The notes: generated from the sequence alone by a model not told the origin. A DNA stretch of 64,000 nt from Oceanospirillum sanctuarii (GCF_002150805.1 NZ_MTBA01000003.1:124001-188000), one strand, 5' to 3'. Shown: positions 7,405 to 18,068, numbered from the stretch's first letter. A program made the numbers and translations.

Positions 7405-8472
7405 TTATCCGGTTCGGCGAATCAGAACAATACCGTATAAAGCACAGCCTATCGCCGGTGTCAGCACGGCCCAAACCGGATCAAAGCCATATACGACACT
7501 GGCAGGGCCCAAAATATCCTGAATATATTTAACAACCAGCCCCACTACCACACCACTGAACACCCGGGTACCTGCTGGCGCCGAACGTAGAGGGCCAAAA
7601 ACGAAGGAAGCGGCAACTAGCACCAGGGACCCAATGGTCACAGGCAACAACACTTTTTGCCAGAAAGCCATCTCATGTTCATGGGATTTCAGACCCTGCT
7701 CTTTCAGATATTGCGAATAACGCCAAAGATCTGATGGCGCAAGGTAGCGTTGATTCAGGATAATCACCTTCATGAGATCTGGCTTGAGGTCACTCTGCCA
7801 GAAAACTGTATCGAGCTTTGTTGTAGTAACTGTCTTACTGGATAAAAGTGTCTTCTGACCGCTCTCTAAAAGCCAACCTTCTCGATCAAAGTCATAACGT
7901 CCACTATCAGCAACGGTTACAGACTCTAGAACCTGACCTGTCCTGTCAAAACTGTGTCGTTGGATACCGAATAAGCGACCATCGGTTCGAATCGACTGGA
8001 AATAAAAAAAATCACTTCCATCTCTAATCCAAACCCCCCCTTTACCAACCCCTGCGGCATTCCAGCGCTTCATTGTGCGGTAATTCTGTGCATCAACTTC
8101 TGTTTTCGGGGATACATATTCACCAATGAAAGCTGTTACAGCGATAATCAACAACATTGGTTTCATTACGGCCCAGATAATTCGAGTGATAGAAACACCA
8201 GCAGCCCGAATAACAGCCAACTCATTATTGCTAGCTAAACTCCCAAGGCCAATCAATGCACCGACCATGACGCTAACGGGGACTAAGTCATAAAAACGCC
8301 GCGGCGCACTTAATAAAACATAATAGAGAGCACTGCTTAACTGGTAGGTTTGATTGAGGTTATCCAGTTCATTAACCAAGGCCAGCATCATATCAAGCCC
8401 AAGCAAAAGTAATTGAACAACCAGTACAGCACCAAAAACGTTCTTCGCTATGTAATTATCAATCCTTCTCAC
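7405..8472 (-). CDS. lptG: LPS export ABC transporter permease LptG
   Basis: This is one of the two permease subunits of the LptB2FG complex, which extracts lipopolysaccharide from the inner membrane and pushes it along the Lpt bridge. The N-terminal transmembrane pair begins at YIAKNVFGAVLVVQLLLLGLD. It is followed by the conserved coupling region around SNNELAVIRAAGVS, the large periplasmic beta-jellyroll domain (about residues 125-270) and three C-terminal helices ending near GIVLIRRTG. At 355 residues it has the family length (E. coli LptG has 360). Its start overlaps the lptF stop by four bases (ATGA), indicating translational coupling. Confidence 0.95.
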   Translation of the reverse strand: MRRIDNYIAKNVFGAVLVVQLLLLGLDMMLALVNELDNLNQTYQLSSALYYVLLSAPRRFYDLVPVSVMVGALIGLGSLASNNELAVIRAAGVSITRIIWAVMKPMLLIIAVTAFIGEYVSPKTEVDAQNYRTMKRWNAAGVGKGGVWIRDGSDFFYFQSIRTDGRLFGIQRHSFDRTGQVLESVTVADSGRYDFDREGWLLESGQKTLLSSKTVTTTKLDTVFWQSDLKPDLMKVIILNQRYLAPSDLWRYSQYLKEQGLKSHEHEMAFWQKVLLPVTIGSLVLVAASFVFGPLRSAPAGTRVFSGVVVGLVVKYIQDILGPASVVYGFDPVWAVLTPAIGCALYGIVLIRRTG

Positions 8473-9578
8473 ACAGAACCTCTTTCACGCTTGATTGCTT
8501 TCAATCCATTGATTAGTGGCTCTTTAAACAAGAGATATACTGCAATCGACAAAAATACTGCATGGACAGACCAAAGACCTACGGAAGGGTCAAGCCTTCC
8601 CTTTTCGATCATTCCCTGAACAGAAATAAGCGCGCTGAGATAAAAAATATGTAGAAACACAGCAGGGAATAACTTAGCAAAGCGCCCCTGCCTCGGGCGA
8701 ACATAGCTCAGGGGGACAGCTATTAAAGTAACCACAAGAACCATAATAGGAAGCGATAATCGCCACTGAGTTGCCGCCTGATGGGCAGGATTATCCGAGG
8801 AAAAAACGACTGTAGAGGGAAGTTGGCGAACCTTCAGTGACGCTGCTGATTTTTTCTTCTCTGACATACGAACGGCATAACGTTCGAAAGTAAGTATCGA
8901 AAAATCTCTCTGTCCTGCGCGCCCTTCAGTTCTGGCCCCATCCTCTAATACCAGATAACGACTACCCGTTTTTTCATCCAGATACTGATAGCCAAGTTCC
9001 GCTTTGAATACAGCTGTTCGCACTTTGCCATCCTCCCCTTTAATTTGCTGGGATAAAAAAACATTGTGCATCTTGGTATTGGAATCTTTCAGATCTTCGG
9101 TATATACCACCTGACCACCGGAAAATGATTGGAAACGTCCAGGCTGAATCGTTGAGAAATCGACCCGTTGTTTTTGTTCGTCCAAAATTTGTGCTGTTTT
9201 CGACTCACTCAAAGGGGTTAACCAAAGACTAAAACTGGCGACAATTGCAGCAACAAACAGTCCGGTAATTAAGGTATAAGCCAACAGTCGGTTAGGTGAG
9301 AAACCGCAGGCAAGAAGAACGCCGATCTCATTTTCCTGATAGAGACGACCGTACGTCAGCATGACAGAAAGGAAGAACCCCAAGGGAAGAATCAGTTCCA
9401 GAACCGAAGGGAACTGCAGCAGCAACAGTGTCCAGAGAAAATCCAGCGACAGAGAGCCTTCGGCAACATCCTGAAACAGCCCGATAAAACGTCCACCGAG
9501 AATAATCAACAGCAGAACAGCAGATACCGCTGTCAGTGTCAGCAAAACCTCACGGACCAGATAGCGAAACAGGATCAA
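8469..9578 (-). CDS. lptF: LPS export ABC transporter permease LptF
   Basis: This is the partner permease of LptG in the LptB2FG lipopolysaccharide extractor. It has an N-terminal helix pair, the cytoplasmic coupling motif YQENEIGVLLACGFSPNRLL, a periplasmic jellyroll and C-terminal helices. I placed the start at a TTG (9578), giving LILFRYLVREVL, which aligns with the usual LptF N-terminus; GGGAG lies seven bases before it. An upstream in-frame ATG at 9620 would add 14 residues (MSIRVYGF...) but has no ribosome site. The gene is divergent from pepA, as in Pseudomonas and E. coli. Confidence 0.93.
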   Translation of the reverse strand: MILFRYLVREVLLTLTAVSAVLLLIILGGRFIGLFQDVAEGSLSLDFLWTLLLLQFPSVLELILPLGFFLSVMLTYGRLYQENEIGVLLACGFSPNRLLAYTLITGLFVAAIVASFSLWLTPLSESKTAQILDEQKQRVDFSTIQPGRFQSFSGGQVVYTEDLKDSNTKMHNVFLSQQIKGEDGKVRTAVFKAELGYQYLDEKTGSRYLVLEDGARTEGRAGQRDFSILTFERYAVRMSEKKKSAASLKVRQLPSTVVFSSDNPAHQAATQWRLSLPIMVLVVTLIAVPLSYVRPRQGRFAKLFPAVFLHIFYLSALISVQGMIEKGRLDPSVGLWSVHAVFLSIAVYLLFKEPLINGLKAIKRERGSV

Positions 9579-9785
9579 AAGGCGGCTCCCAGAAATAAAC
9601 CCATAAACACGGATGCTCATTTAAATAGAGTAATAATAACGGAGAACAATTTTCCTCTGCTTTCCGTTACATCAGGCATTGCGTAAACTGTCAGCAGTCA
9701 CCATATACTACTGAGTCAAACGGGCAAATTATCTAATAACAGACTGCTTTTGTCTTGCCTGTCATCATTTTCGAGTGGGGTTTTT

Positions 9786-11261
9786 ATGTCTTTTAACGCT
9801 ACAACTCAAGCACTAACCGAACTATCAGCAGATTGCCGTATCGCCTTTGTGGGTGCAGATGCTGCACTGGGTAACAATGCTCAACAACTGGATAAAGCCA
9901 GTGGCGGTGCCATCAGCCGTATTCTGGAGCTGGGTGATTTCAGCGGTAAATTTGGCCAGACACAACTGCTGCCGGAAGCCGGTGAGCTGAAAGGTCGAGT
10001 GCTGCTGGTCGGCACAGGCAAGCCTGAAGAGCTGAAAGATGGCAAATTCCGCACCCTGATCAAAAATCTGATCTCTGCAGTTAAAGACACCAAAATCGCC
10101 ACTCTGGCTCTGAGCCTTGAAGATGTTGAGATCAAAGGCCGTGACCTGAACTGGAAAGCCCGTCTGCTGGCAGAAAACACGGTAACGACTCTCTATGTGT
10201 TCGATCAGCTGAAGAGCAAACAAGCCGATCCAGTCGCTCTGAACAGCATTACTCTGTTTGTACCGGGTGCTGAAGGTGCCGTGCAGAAAGCGCTGGATAC
10301 CGGTGCCGCTACCGGTGAGGGCATGAATGTAACCCGTACTCTGGGCAACCTGCCGGGCAACATCTGTACACCGGTTTATCTGGCAGAACAGGCTGAAGAG
10401 CTGGCAAAGGATTTTGACGAACTCTCCCTGACTATTCTGGATGAAAACCAGATGGCAGAACTGGGTATGAACTCCTTGCTGTCCGTTGCTAAAGGCAGTG
10501 TCGAAGCGCCACGCCTTGTCGTCATGGAATACAAGGGCAATGGCGATGCCAAGCCACACGTTCTGGTGGGCAAAGGCGTGACCTTTGATACCGGTGGTAT
10601 CAGCCTGAAGCCGGGCGAAGGCATGGACGAAATGAAATTCGACATGTGCGGTGCTGCCAGTGTCATGGGTACCATGGCGATGCTGAAACAGCTGAAGCCT
10701 AAGCTGAATGTAATCGGTGTGGTTGCCGCAGTGGAAAACATGCCAGCGGGTAACGCTTCCAAGCCAGGTGATATCGTCACCACCATGTCCGGTAAAACCG
10801 TTGAGATTCTGAATACCGATGCCGAAGGCCGTCTGGTATTGTGTGATGCCCTGACCTATATCGGTAAATACAACCCGGAAACCGTAGTGGATATCGCGAC
10901 CCTGACCGGCGCCTGCATTATCGGTCTGGGTCATCACGCCTCCGGCCTGCTGGCGAACGATGACGAACTGGCAGCAGAACTGCTGGAAGCCGGTATCGAT
11001 GCCAACGATAAAGCCTGGCACCTGCCGCTGTGGGCCGAATACCAGCAGCAGCTGGATTCCAACTTTGCCGATATGGCTAACATCGGCGGTCGTCCGGCCG
11101 GTACCATCACCGCCGCCTGCTTCCTGTCCCGCTTCACCGAAGACTACCGCTGGGCGCACCTGGATATCGCAGGCACCGCATGGCACTCCGGTAAAGAGAA
11201 GGGAGCAACCGGTCGTCCGGTACCTCTGCTGACCCAGTACCTGCTGTCCAAGGCTGAATAA
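9786..11261 (+). CDS. pepA: Leucyl aminopeptidase (cytosol aminopeptidase A)
   Basis: This is an M17-family di-metal aminopeptidase of 491 residues. In enterobacteria it also acts as a DNA-binding protein in Xer recombination and carAB control. The catalytic signatures VGKGVTFDTGGISLKPG and NTDAEGRLVL are intact, including the metal-binding Asp and Glu residues. The start ATG at 9786 (MSFNATTQ) is preceded by a G-rich GTGGGG site; the frame stays open 12 codons further upstream without similarity. It is divergent from lptF. In many gammaproteobacteria pepA is directly followed by holC-valS, but here an oppositely oriented diguanylate cyclase gene separates them. Confidence 0.96.
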   Translation: MSFNATTQALTELSADCRIAFVGADAALGNNAQQLDKASGGAISRILELGDFSGKFGQTQLLPEAGELKGRVLLVGTGKPEELKDGKFRTLIKNLISAVKDTKIATLALSLEDVEIKGRDLNWKARLLAENTVTTLYVFDQLKSKQADPVALNSITLFVPGAEGAVQKALDTGAATGEGMNVTRTLGNLPGNICTPVYLAEQAEELAKDFDELSLTILDENQMAELGMNSLLSVAKGSVEAPRLVVMEYKGNGDAKPHVLVGKGVTFDTGGISLKPGEGMDEMKFDMCGAASVMGTMAMLKQLKPKLNVIGVVAAVENMPAGNASKPGDIVTTMSGKTVEILNTDAEGRLVLCDALTYIGKYNPETVVDIATLTGACIIGLGHHASGLLANDDELAAELLEAGIDANDKAWHLPLWAEYQQQLDSNFADMANIGGRPAGTITAACFLSRFTEDYRWAHLDIAGTAWHSGKEKGATGRPVPLLTQYLLSKAE

Positions 11262-11355
11262 TAGCCGTCTGAAACGAATAGTACCTGCTGTAATCAGATG
11301 AGAAACAAGGCAGGAACTAACTGGGTTCAGCGTAGCTTTGCCGAACTCAAAGCCC

Positions 11356-11392
11356 AAAAAAGGCCATGCTTTACATTAAGCATGGCCTTTTT
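11356..11392. terminator. Bidirectional terminator between pepA and the diguanylate cyclase gene
   Basis: A 10-bp stem (AGGCCATGCT with its complement) has A- and T-runs on either side and sits between two convergent genes. Confidence 0.9.
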
Positions 11393-11418
11393 GTCGGCAG
11401 CACTACCCTAGATCGAAC

Positions 11419-13428
11419 TCAACCAACCACCCTGTTTCGACCTGATCGTTTGGCCTCGTATAGCTTCTCATCAGCCCGATGGATCAGCTGATCCAGGTTT
11501 TCATGGCTCGAATGTTGGTAAACCGCTATACCGATAGAAACGGTAAACCGAACTTCTCGGCGATCACTGGTTTCAACAACCAGTTTTTCAGTTTCCTGTC
11601 GTATTTTCTCTGCCAATCGAACTGCCTGAGCACTATCAGATTGCGGCATCAGCACCAGGAACTCTTCACCACCGAATCGGGAAAAATGCCCTTTCGAACC
11701 AATACATTGCAGACAGAGTTTGGTGAATGCCACCAGCACTTCATCACCTGCGCCGTGGCCGTAGTTGTCATTGATCGCTTTGAAATGATCAATATCCAAG
11801 ACCAGAATTGAGAGTTCCCCCCCAAGATCGCCATCAGCCAGATGCTCCAATGCCTCTAAAAACAGAATCTCAGTATATCGGCGATTATAAGCTCCGGTTA
11901 AAGCATCAGTATTTGCCAGATTCCTCAGTCTCTGCTCAAGCTCCATCTGCAGACTGATATCCTGCACACTGCAGCGGCTCATCGTTAGCGCCGTGCCATC
12001 AAACTTAGATGAAATCGCACTATTCACCGGTAGCCAACTGCCATCCTTGCAGCGCGCTTCCATGCGTAACTCCCCGCTATGACGAGTGGTAATAGCCGCC
12101 ATCAGCTCTTTATGAGAATCCGGTGACAGAATATCCGTTAGTCGATGCCCCAACAGATCCTCCCGTCCATACTGCAGGTACTCAAGAATCTTTCGGTTCG
12201 CATTGGTAATTCGGGTTTCAGCATCGATTGTCAGATAGCCGATCGGAGCGTTGTAGTAGAGATCCTCCAGCTCAGAGGTATAACGAGCCTGCTGTTCCGC
12301 ATTAAGCTTCTTGTCAGCTTTGTGCTTCAGGAATAGCCAGATCAGAGCGAAGGTCGCCAGATACAGAGAGAAAATGAAGAGTTTCACCGCTGGATGATGG
12401 TAAAAAGCGTCTTCCAACCATTGATCTCTGGTGCTCTGCACCAATGCATACCAGGACTGAATTTTCACATCCTGTTTCAAACCACTACTGGAAGCAAAGC
12501 GGCCATCCACCAATTTATCAAAGCTGGAGGGCTGAATAGTCCGGAAACTCACCATCTCGCTTTCAGAGTCGAATCGACCAAATTTGCTGTCCTGTATTTT
12601 CAACCAAAGTTCAGGATTCCATTGCGAAATCTGCTTATCGGGCTGACCCAGCTGCCAGCCCCACTCATTCATCCGCTCATGATTGGAAAGCCAGTAACCG
12701 TCATTGTTAATCAACATGCCCCTACCGCCGTGACTGAACAACGCCCGGAAATTATTAAGAAAATCTCCGGCACGATAGTTCAGAATCAACAGTGCCTGAG
12801 GTTTCCCACTCGAATTCCTGAGTAAGTTCACTGCACGAATAACCGGCTTCAAGGGTTTTTCGATCTCACCGTTTTCGACATTCAGATCCAAGGGTGACAA
12901 ATAAAACTCACCCGGATTTAATTGCATGCCTTCCCGGGTGTAATAGCGATCCGCTTTATTCTGCAGAAGGCTCTGGGGCACTGCTACGGGTCCGCCAGCG
13001 TGATAATTCACCCGAATCAGCTCTTGTCCCTTGAGGTCAAGCAGACGAATCTGGTCATAACGACCATAGATATGACTGGTAGCAGCGAAGGTTTCTTCAA
13101 GAGTTCGTCGGTTAACGGCATTCGGAAGAGCCAGATATTCAGAAACACTGGGCAGAATGCTCAATTGCTGAATATCCTGGGTGATGCGAAGGATAAATTC
13201 GTGGATCTGACTTTCCGCCAGGTCCAACAGATACTGATGGCGCTCGGCTGTACGACTTTTCAGCCCGTCATCATAAACCTCGCGACCAAAGACCAGAATC
13301 AACGTCATTAACAGATAAGTAACACCTAACAGCATCGCTAATTGCAGCCAGCAACGCTTAATAAAATCCAACTGCTCGCGGATCATCAGATCATCAACTC
13401 CCTGAAAAACTGAGGAAACCATCCTCAC
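11419..13428 (-). CDS. Membrane diguanylate cyclase with Cache-like and PAS domains
   Basis: This enzyme synthesises c-di-GMP from GTP in response to an extracytoplasmic signal. One transmembrane helix (about residues 26-48) precedes a periplasmic Cache-like sensor of about 290 residues, followed by a second helix (about 344-364), a PAS domain (about 380-500) and a GGDEF domain. The active-site loop reads GGEEF near residue 585, so cyclase activity is expected. The RxxD inhibitory site five residues upstream is replaced by SKGH, so product inhibition through that site is probably absent. The start is uncertain: the frame opens with GTG at 13428, an ATG follows at 13422, and the ATG at 13386 has AGGGAG about 11 bases upstream. 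No EAL domain is present. Confidence 0.9.
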   Translation of the reverse strand: MRMVSSVFQGVDDLMIREQLDFIKRCWLQLAMLLGVTYLLMTLILVFGREVYDDGLKSRTAERHQYLLDLAESQIHEFILRITQDIQQLSILPSVSEYLALPNAVNRRTLEETFAATSHIYGRYDQIRLLDLKGQELIRVNYHAGGPVAVPQSLLQNKADRYYTREGMQLNPGEFYLSPLDLNVENGEIEKPLKPVIRAVNLLRNSSGKPQALLILNYRAGDFLNNFRALFSHGGRGMLINNDGYWLSNHERMNEWGWQLGQPDKQISQWNPELWLKIQDSKFGRFDSESEMVSFRTIQPSSFDKLVDGRFASSSGLKQDVKIQSWYALVQSTRDQWLEDAFYHHPAVKLFIFSLYLATFALIWLFLKHKADKKLNAEQQARYTSELEDLYYNAPIGYLTIDAETRITNANRKILEYLQYGREDLLGHRLTDILSPDSHKELMAAITTRHSGELRMEARCKDGSWLPVNSAISSKFDGTALTMSRCSVQDISLQMELEQRLRNLANTDALTGAYNRRYTEILFLEALEHLADGDLGGELSILVLDIDHFKAINDNYGHGAGDEVLVAFTKLCLQCIGSKGHFSRFGGEEFLVLMPQSDSAQAVRLAEKIRQETEKLVVETSDRREVRFTVSIGIAVYQHSSHENLDQLIHRADEKLYEAKRSGRNRVVG

Positions 13429-13605
13429 CTGAACAGCCAGAATACTCCAACCTGCGTAGGGATCAACCAGACATTAGATACGGTTTATCTACGCCATTAC
13501 ACGATATGCAGCTCTCGACTACTGGTCATCCATCAGGGTTCGTGCAGTTTGCGCCTCTGATATAATCACCGACCAGTACTCGCCTGAAGCAACCGGACAC
13601 CTGCC

Positions 13606-14037
13606 ATGACTCAAGTCGATTTCTACATCCTGCCTGCCACTGAGCCGGAAGCTCAGCTCAACTTTGTCTGTCGTCTGACTGAGAAGGTGCTGCGCAAAGG
13701 TCACCAGATCTATATTCAGGCAGCAGATGAGGCTCAGGCGAAAGAGATCGACCGTTTGTTATGGGAGTTCCGCTCGGACAGTTTTATCCCGCACCTTATG
13801 GTAGGCGATGAGAAAATTCAGGAAGTGCCGGTGGCTATCGGCCACGGTGAAGACTGTGCTCACCACCATGATGTGATGATCAACCTCTGCCACCATGTGC
13901 CGGATCATTTCAGCCGTTTCGAGCGTGTTGCTGAGATCGTGTTCCAGCAGGAAAATCTGCTCAAAGCCAAGCGCGATGACTGGCGTTTCTATAAAGAGCG
14001 CGGCTATGCGCTGAACCGTCACGATATGCGGCGTTAG
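13606..14037 (+). CDS. holC: DNA polymerase III subunit chi
   Basis: This is the clamp-loader accessory subunit that links the replicase to SSB. The 143-residue length and the N-terminal pattern VDFYILP, followed by a helix with LTEKVLRKGHQIYI, match HolC. The DRLLWEF...FIPHL segment corresponds to the conserved core, and the C-terminus ends in the usual WRFYKERGYAL motif. It lies upstream of valS on the same strand, the common gammaproteobacterial order, with about 240 bases between them. It is divergent from the diguanylate cyclase gene, so it must have its own promoter in 13429-13605. Confidence 0.94.
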   Translation: MTQVDFYILPATEPEAQLNFVCRLTEKVLRKGHQIYIQAADEAQAKEIDRLLWEFRSDSFIPHLMVGDEKIQEVPVAIGHGEDCAHHHDVMINLCHHVPDHFSRFERVAEIVFQQENLLKAKRDDWRFYKERGYALNRHDMRR

Positions 14038-14160
14038 TGTCGCAAACGACGCGCTGTAAAACTTCCGCCTGAAAACTCGCCTGACGGGACTTAATTTCTC
14101 GTACTGAGCAGCCTCCGGGCGGTTATCAGAGCCGCCAACGCCATGTATAATCGACCGATT

Positions 14161-14188
14161 ATCAAGTACTGCCCTTCAATCAAGTACT
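14161..14188 (+). repeat. Direct repeat in the holC-valS gap
   Basis: The 10-mer ATCAAGTACT occurs at 14161-14170 and again at 14179-14188, 18 bases apart, just after a TATAAT hexamer (about 14146-14151). It may be an operator or a chance repeat in the valS leader. Confidence 0.4.
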
Positions 14189-14274
14189 AACTTACAACTT
14201 CCGTTAGCTGCCCGGCGGTCTCTGACCAACCTATATGCAGGCAGCCAACCAGATTAGCGGTGAACCATACCTCC

Positions 14275-17157
14275 ATGGATAAGACTTACCAACCCGAACA
14301 GATTGAACGCACCTGGTATCAGAACTGGGAAGACAACAAATACTTCCGCCCGTCCGGCGAAGGTGATGCCTATTCCATCGTGATTCCGCCGCCAAACGTC
14401 ACGGGTAGTCTGCACATGGGCCACGCCTTCCAGCACACCATTATGGATGCGCTGACCCGCTACCGTCGTATGCAGGGCCGTAACGCGCTGTGGGTTGTGG
14501 GTACTGACCACGCCGGTATCGCCACTCAGATGGTTGTAGAACGTAAGCTAGCCGCTGAAACCGGTGAAAGCCGTTACGATCTGGGTCGCGAAGCCTTCGT
14601 TGAAAAGATCTGGGAATGGAAAGAGGAATCCGGCGGCACCATCACCAAACAGATGCGTCGTCTGGGCAACTCTGTGGATTGGGAAAACGAGCGTTTCACC
14701 ATGGATTCCGGCTTCTACCATGCGGTACAGGAAGTCTTTATCCGTCTGCACGACGAAGGCCTGATCTATCGCGGCAAACGTCTGGTGAACTGGGATCCGA
14801 AGCTGCACACTGCGATCTCCGATCTGGAAGTTGAGAACAAAGAAGTTAAAGGCAAGATGTGGTACCTGCGTTACCCGCTGGCCGATGGCGTTAAAACTGC
14901 TGCCGGTGAAGACCATATCGTTGTGGGTACCACCCGTCCGGAAACCCTGCTGGGTGATACCGGTGTTGCGGTAAATCCGGAAGATGAGCGTTACAAAGAC
15001 CTGATCGGTAAGTTTATTGAACTGCCTTTGGTGGGCCGTCTCATCCCTATCGTGGGTGACGAGCACGCCGATATGGAAAAAGGCACCGGCTGCGTAAAAA
15101 TCACTCCGGCACACGACTTCAACGATAACGAAGTGGGCAAGCGCTGCGGCCTGCCGATGATCAACGTGCTGACCCTGAACGCGGATATCCGTGATGAGGC
15201 GCAGGCGTTTAACACCGACGGTTCGGTAAACACTGAAATCGACACCACTATTCCTGAGCAATACCGTGGCATGGAGCGTTTCGCTGCCCGTAAAGCGATC
15301 GTTGCCGAGATGGAAGAGAAAGGTCTGCTGGTTAAGATCGAAGAGAACAACATGACGGTACCTTACGGTGACCGTGGTGGTGTGGTGATCGAGCCGATGC
15401 TGACGGATCAGTGGTTCTGCGATGCCAAAACACTTGCTAAGCCTGCTATCGAAGCGGTTGAAAACGGCGAGATCAAGTTCGTACCTAAGCAGTACGAAAA
15501 CATGTACTTCTCCTGGATGCGTGACATTCAGGACTGGTGTATCTCCCGTCAGCTGTGGTGGGGCCACCGCATTCCGGCGTTCTACGATAACGAAGGCAAT
15601 GTTTACGTAGCAGCTTCTGCTGAAGCGGCGCGCGAGAAATACAATCTGGATCCTGAGCTGGAACTGCGTCAGGACGACGACGTACTGGATACCTGGTTCA
15701 GCTCGGCCCTGTGGACCTTCGGCACCATGGGCTGGCCAAACGATATCGAGAAGATGAAAACCTTCCACCCGACCGATACGCTGGTAACGGGTTTTGACAT
15801 CATCTTCTTCTGGGTTGCCCGCATGATCATGATGACCATGCACTTCATCAAAGATGAAGACGGCAAACCTCAGGTACCGTTCAAAAACGTCTACGTCACC
15901 GGTCTGATCCGTGATGAGAACGGCGACAAAATGTCCAAGTCCAAGGGTAACGTTCTGGACCCGCTGGATATGATCGACGGTATCGATCTGGAGACGCTGC
16001 TGGATAAGCGTACCGGCAACATGATGCAGCCGCAGCTGGCTGAAAAGATCGGCAAGCGTACCAAGAAGGAATTCCCGGAAGGTATCGCAGCTCACGGCAC
16101 CGACGCCCTGCGTTTCACTCTGGCGGCACTGGCCTCTACCGGCCGTGACGTAAATTGGGATATGAAGCGTCTGGAAGGTTACCGCAACTTCTGTAACAAG
16201 ATCTGGAACGCCGCCCGTTACGTGCTGACCAATACTGAAGGTCAGGATTGTGGTCAGAATGGTGAAGAAGTGATCCTGTCTCTGGCGGATCGCTGGATCA
16301 TCAGCAGCCTGCAGCGCACCGAAGAAACCGTGATGCGTCAGATGGACGAATACCGTTTCGATCTGGCATCCCAGACCCTGTACGACTTTATCTGGAACCA
16401 GTATTGCGACTGGTACCTGGAACTGTCCAAGCCGGTACTGTGGGATGAGTCCGAAGGTGAAACCGAAGAAGAGAAAGCCCAGCTGGCGGCTCTGAAGCGT
16501 GGCACCCGTGGCACTCTGGTACGTGTTCTGGAAGCAATTCTGCGTCTGTCTCACCCGATCATGCCGTTTATCACCGAAGAGATCTGGCAGCAGATCAAAG
16601 ATCTTGCGGGCAAAGAAGGCAACACCATCATGCTGCAGCCGTATCCGGTTCCTGTAGCTGAGCTAATCGACGAAGCTGCTGAAAGCGACATCGAGTGGCT
16701 GAAGTCTGTGATCGTCAGTATCCGTAACATCCGTGGTGAAATGAACATCGCTCCGGGTAAAGAACTGCCGGTTCTGATCCAGAACGGTAGCGACGAAGAC
16801 TTCCGTCGTCTGCAGGACAACTACGTTGCCCTGACCAAGCTGGCCAAGCTGGAAGCGATCACTTGGCTGGAAGCAGACGAAGAAGCACCTATGTCTGCCA
16901 CCAAACTGGTTGGCAAGATGGAAGTGCTGGTACCTATGGCCGGTCTGATTGATAAAGATGCCGAGCTGGGTCGTCTGAAGAAAGAGATGGAAAAACTGCA
17001 GAAAGAAGTGGGCCGTCTGGAAGGCAAACTGGGCAACGAGAAGTTTGTTGCCAGCGCGCCGGAAGAGGTTGTGGCAAAAGAGCGCGAGAAACTGACCGCA
17101 GCTCAGGAGTCTCAGGCCAAACTGCAGGAGCAGTACAAAAAGATCGAAGCGCTTTGA
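14275..17157 (+). CDS. valS: Valine--tRNA ligase
   Basis: This class I aminoacyl-tRNA synthetase of 960 residues charges tRNA-Val. The signature HMGH (residues 47-50, the HIGH motif) lies after PPPNVTGSL. The catalytic loop KMSKS is at residues 552-556. A large editing (CP1) domain with [17 protein letters not shown] lies between them. The anticodon-binding domain and a C-terminal coiled-coil arm of Lys/Glu-rich heptads (about 890-960) complete the protein. Similarity to E. coli ValS is high along the whole length. The frame has an earlier GTG at 14260, but [11 protein letters not shown] from the ATG at 14275 matches the family start. Confidence 0.97.
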   Translation: MDKTYQPEQIERTWYQNWEDNKYFRPSGEGDAYSIVIPPPNVTGSLHMGHAFQHTIMDALTRYRRMQGRNALWVVGTDHAGIATQMVVERKLAAETGESRYDLGREAFVEKIWEWKEESGGTITKQMRRLGNSVDWENERFTMDSGFYHAVQEVFIRLHDEGLIYRGKRLVNWDPKLHTAISDLEVENKEVKGKMWYLRYPLADGVKTAAGEDHIVVGTTRPETLLGDTGVAVNPEDERYKDLIGKFIELPLVGRLIPIVGDEHADMEKGTGCVKITPAHDFNDNEVGKRCGLPMINVLTLNADIRDEAQAFNTDGSVNTEIDTTIPEQYRGMERFAARKAIVAEMEEKGLLVKIEENNMTVPYGDRGGVVIEPMLTDQWFCDAKTLAKPAIEAVENGEIKFVPKQYENMYFSWMRDIQDWCISRQLWWGHRIPAFYDNEGNVYVAASAEAAREKYNLDPELELRQDDDVLDTWFSSALWTFGTMGWPNDIEKMKTFHPTDTLVTGFDIIFFWVARMIMMTMHFIKDEDGKPQVPFKNVYVTGLIRDENGDKMSKSKGNVLDPLDMIDGIDLETLLDKRTGNMMQPQLAEKIGKRTKKEFPEGIAAHGTDALRFTLAALASTGRDVNWDMKRLEGYRNFCNKIWNAARYVLTNTEGQDCGQNGEEVILSLADRWIISSLQRTEETVMRQMDEYRFDLASQTLYDFIWNQYCDWYLELSKPVLWDESEGETEEEKAQLAALKRGTRGTLVRVLEAILRLSHPIMPFITEEIWQQIKDLAGKEGNTIMLQPYPVPVAELIDEAAESDIEWLKSVIVSIRNIRGEMNIAPGKELPVLIQNGSDEDFRRLQDNYVALTKLAKLEAITWLEADEEAPMSATKLVGKMEVLVPMAGLIDKDAELGRLKKEMEKLQKEVGRLEGKLGNEKFVASAPEEVVAKEREKLTAAQESQAKLQEQYKKIEAL

Positions 17158-17207
17158 TCTAAGCACAACAAAGCTCTGATCTCTGGCCCGGTTTAATCAC
17201 TGGGACT

Positions 17208-17256
17208 GAAAAAGCCCGACATCCTTTGTTAATGCAAAGGTTTGCCGGGCTTTTTT
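17208..17256 (+). terminator. Intrinsic terminator of valS
   Basis: A compound stem (AAGCCCG...CGGGCTT around an inner CCTTTG/CAAAGG hairpin) is followed by a T-run. Confidence 0.85.
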
Positions 17257-17390
17257 GTCGCTGAATTTTAAGCCTTTTTCCTGCGCTGATTCAGATCAGC
17301 CAGATACAAATAGCATCTGTACACCCAACCAGTATTTACCTAAACTGTTTGCCCTAAATCCGTCCTGTATAAACGGCAGATGAGGTCATT

Positions 17391-18068
17391 GTGGATAACC
17401 AGATTCAACATCACATCATTTATGTGCACGGCTTTAACAGCTCGCCGGGCTCCTTTAAGGCGCTGCAGCTGAAAGCTTTTGTCGAACAGAACCAGCTGGA
17501 TCTGCAATACCATTCGCCAATGCTCAGCCACTGGCCGGAAAAAGCGATGGATGCGCTGGAAGATCTGCTTGAACAGATCAAAGCCGATGATCAGGCTGCA
17601 GGGAAGATTACCCGCATTCTGCTGGTAGGCAGTTCACTGGGCGGTTTCTACAGCACCTATCTGATGGCTCGTTATCCCGGTCTTAAAGCAGTACTGATCA
17701 ATCCGGCAGTCTTCCCGCAGGAGCTGTTACCAGCCTATCTCGGGCTGAACGAGAACCTCTATACTGGCGAACAGTACGAGCTGACTCAGGACCACATGCA
17801 GCAGCTACGTAAACTGCACATGGCCGAACCTGCCTGCACCCAGAATATTAAAGTGCTGCTGCAAACCGATGACGAAGTGCTGGATTATCGTCGGGCCGAA
17901 AACTACTACCGTCAGGCGGATGTACAGGTTATTGAAGGCGGCGATCACGGCTTCCAGAATTTTGAACACCACTTCACCACCCTTCTGGACTTTGCCGGAA
18001 TCAGCTATCCCGATAAGCTGACCATGCCGGAAGAAGATGAAGTGCTGAAGCTCAGAGCTCTGGTTTAA
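17391..18068 (+). CDS. yqiA: YqiA-type alpha/beta-hydrolase (esterase)
   Basis: This is a cytosolic esterase of 225 residues from the YqiA family; the physiological substrate is unknown. The oxyanion-hole motif is YVHGFNSSPGS near the N-terminus, the nucleophile elbow is GSSLGG, and the catalytic His is in GGDHGF. The start is a GTG at 17391 with GAGG upstream; no better start is available. It precedes parE by about 110 bases on the same strand, as in E. coli and Pseudomonas. Confidence 0.9.
   Translation: MDNQIQHHIIYVHGFNSSPGSFKALQLKAFVEQNQLDLQYHSPMLSHWPEKAMDALEDLLEQIKADDQAAGKITRILLVGSSLGGFYSTYLMARYPGLKAVLINPAVFPQELLPAYLGLNENLYTGEQYELTQDHMQQLRKLHMAEPACTQNIKVLLQTDDEVLDYRRAENYYRQADVQVIEGGDHGFQNFEHHFTTLLDFAGISYPDKLTMPEEDEVLKLRALV

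Noticed and set aside
9825-11357. 510-codon open frame on the minus strand
   Set aside because: It is antisense to pepA and is rich in His, Gln and Phe, typical of the antisense reading of a GC-balanced coding region. No ribosome site or family similarity.
14548-16554. 668-codon open frame on the minus strand
   Set aside because: It lies wholly inside valS, whose motifs and similarity are unmistakable. Strong codon bias of valS on the plus strand keeps the antisense frame open; its translation resembles no protein.
17390-17398. DnaA-box 9-mer at the yqiA start
   Set aside because: It is isolated and overlaps the GTG start and first codons of yqiA. A single 9-mer is expected by chance in a window of this size.
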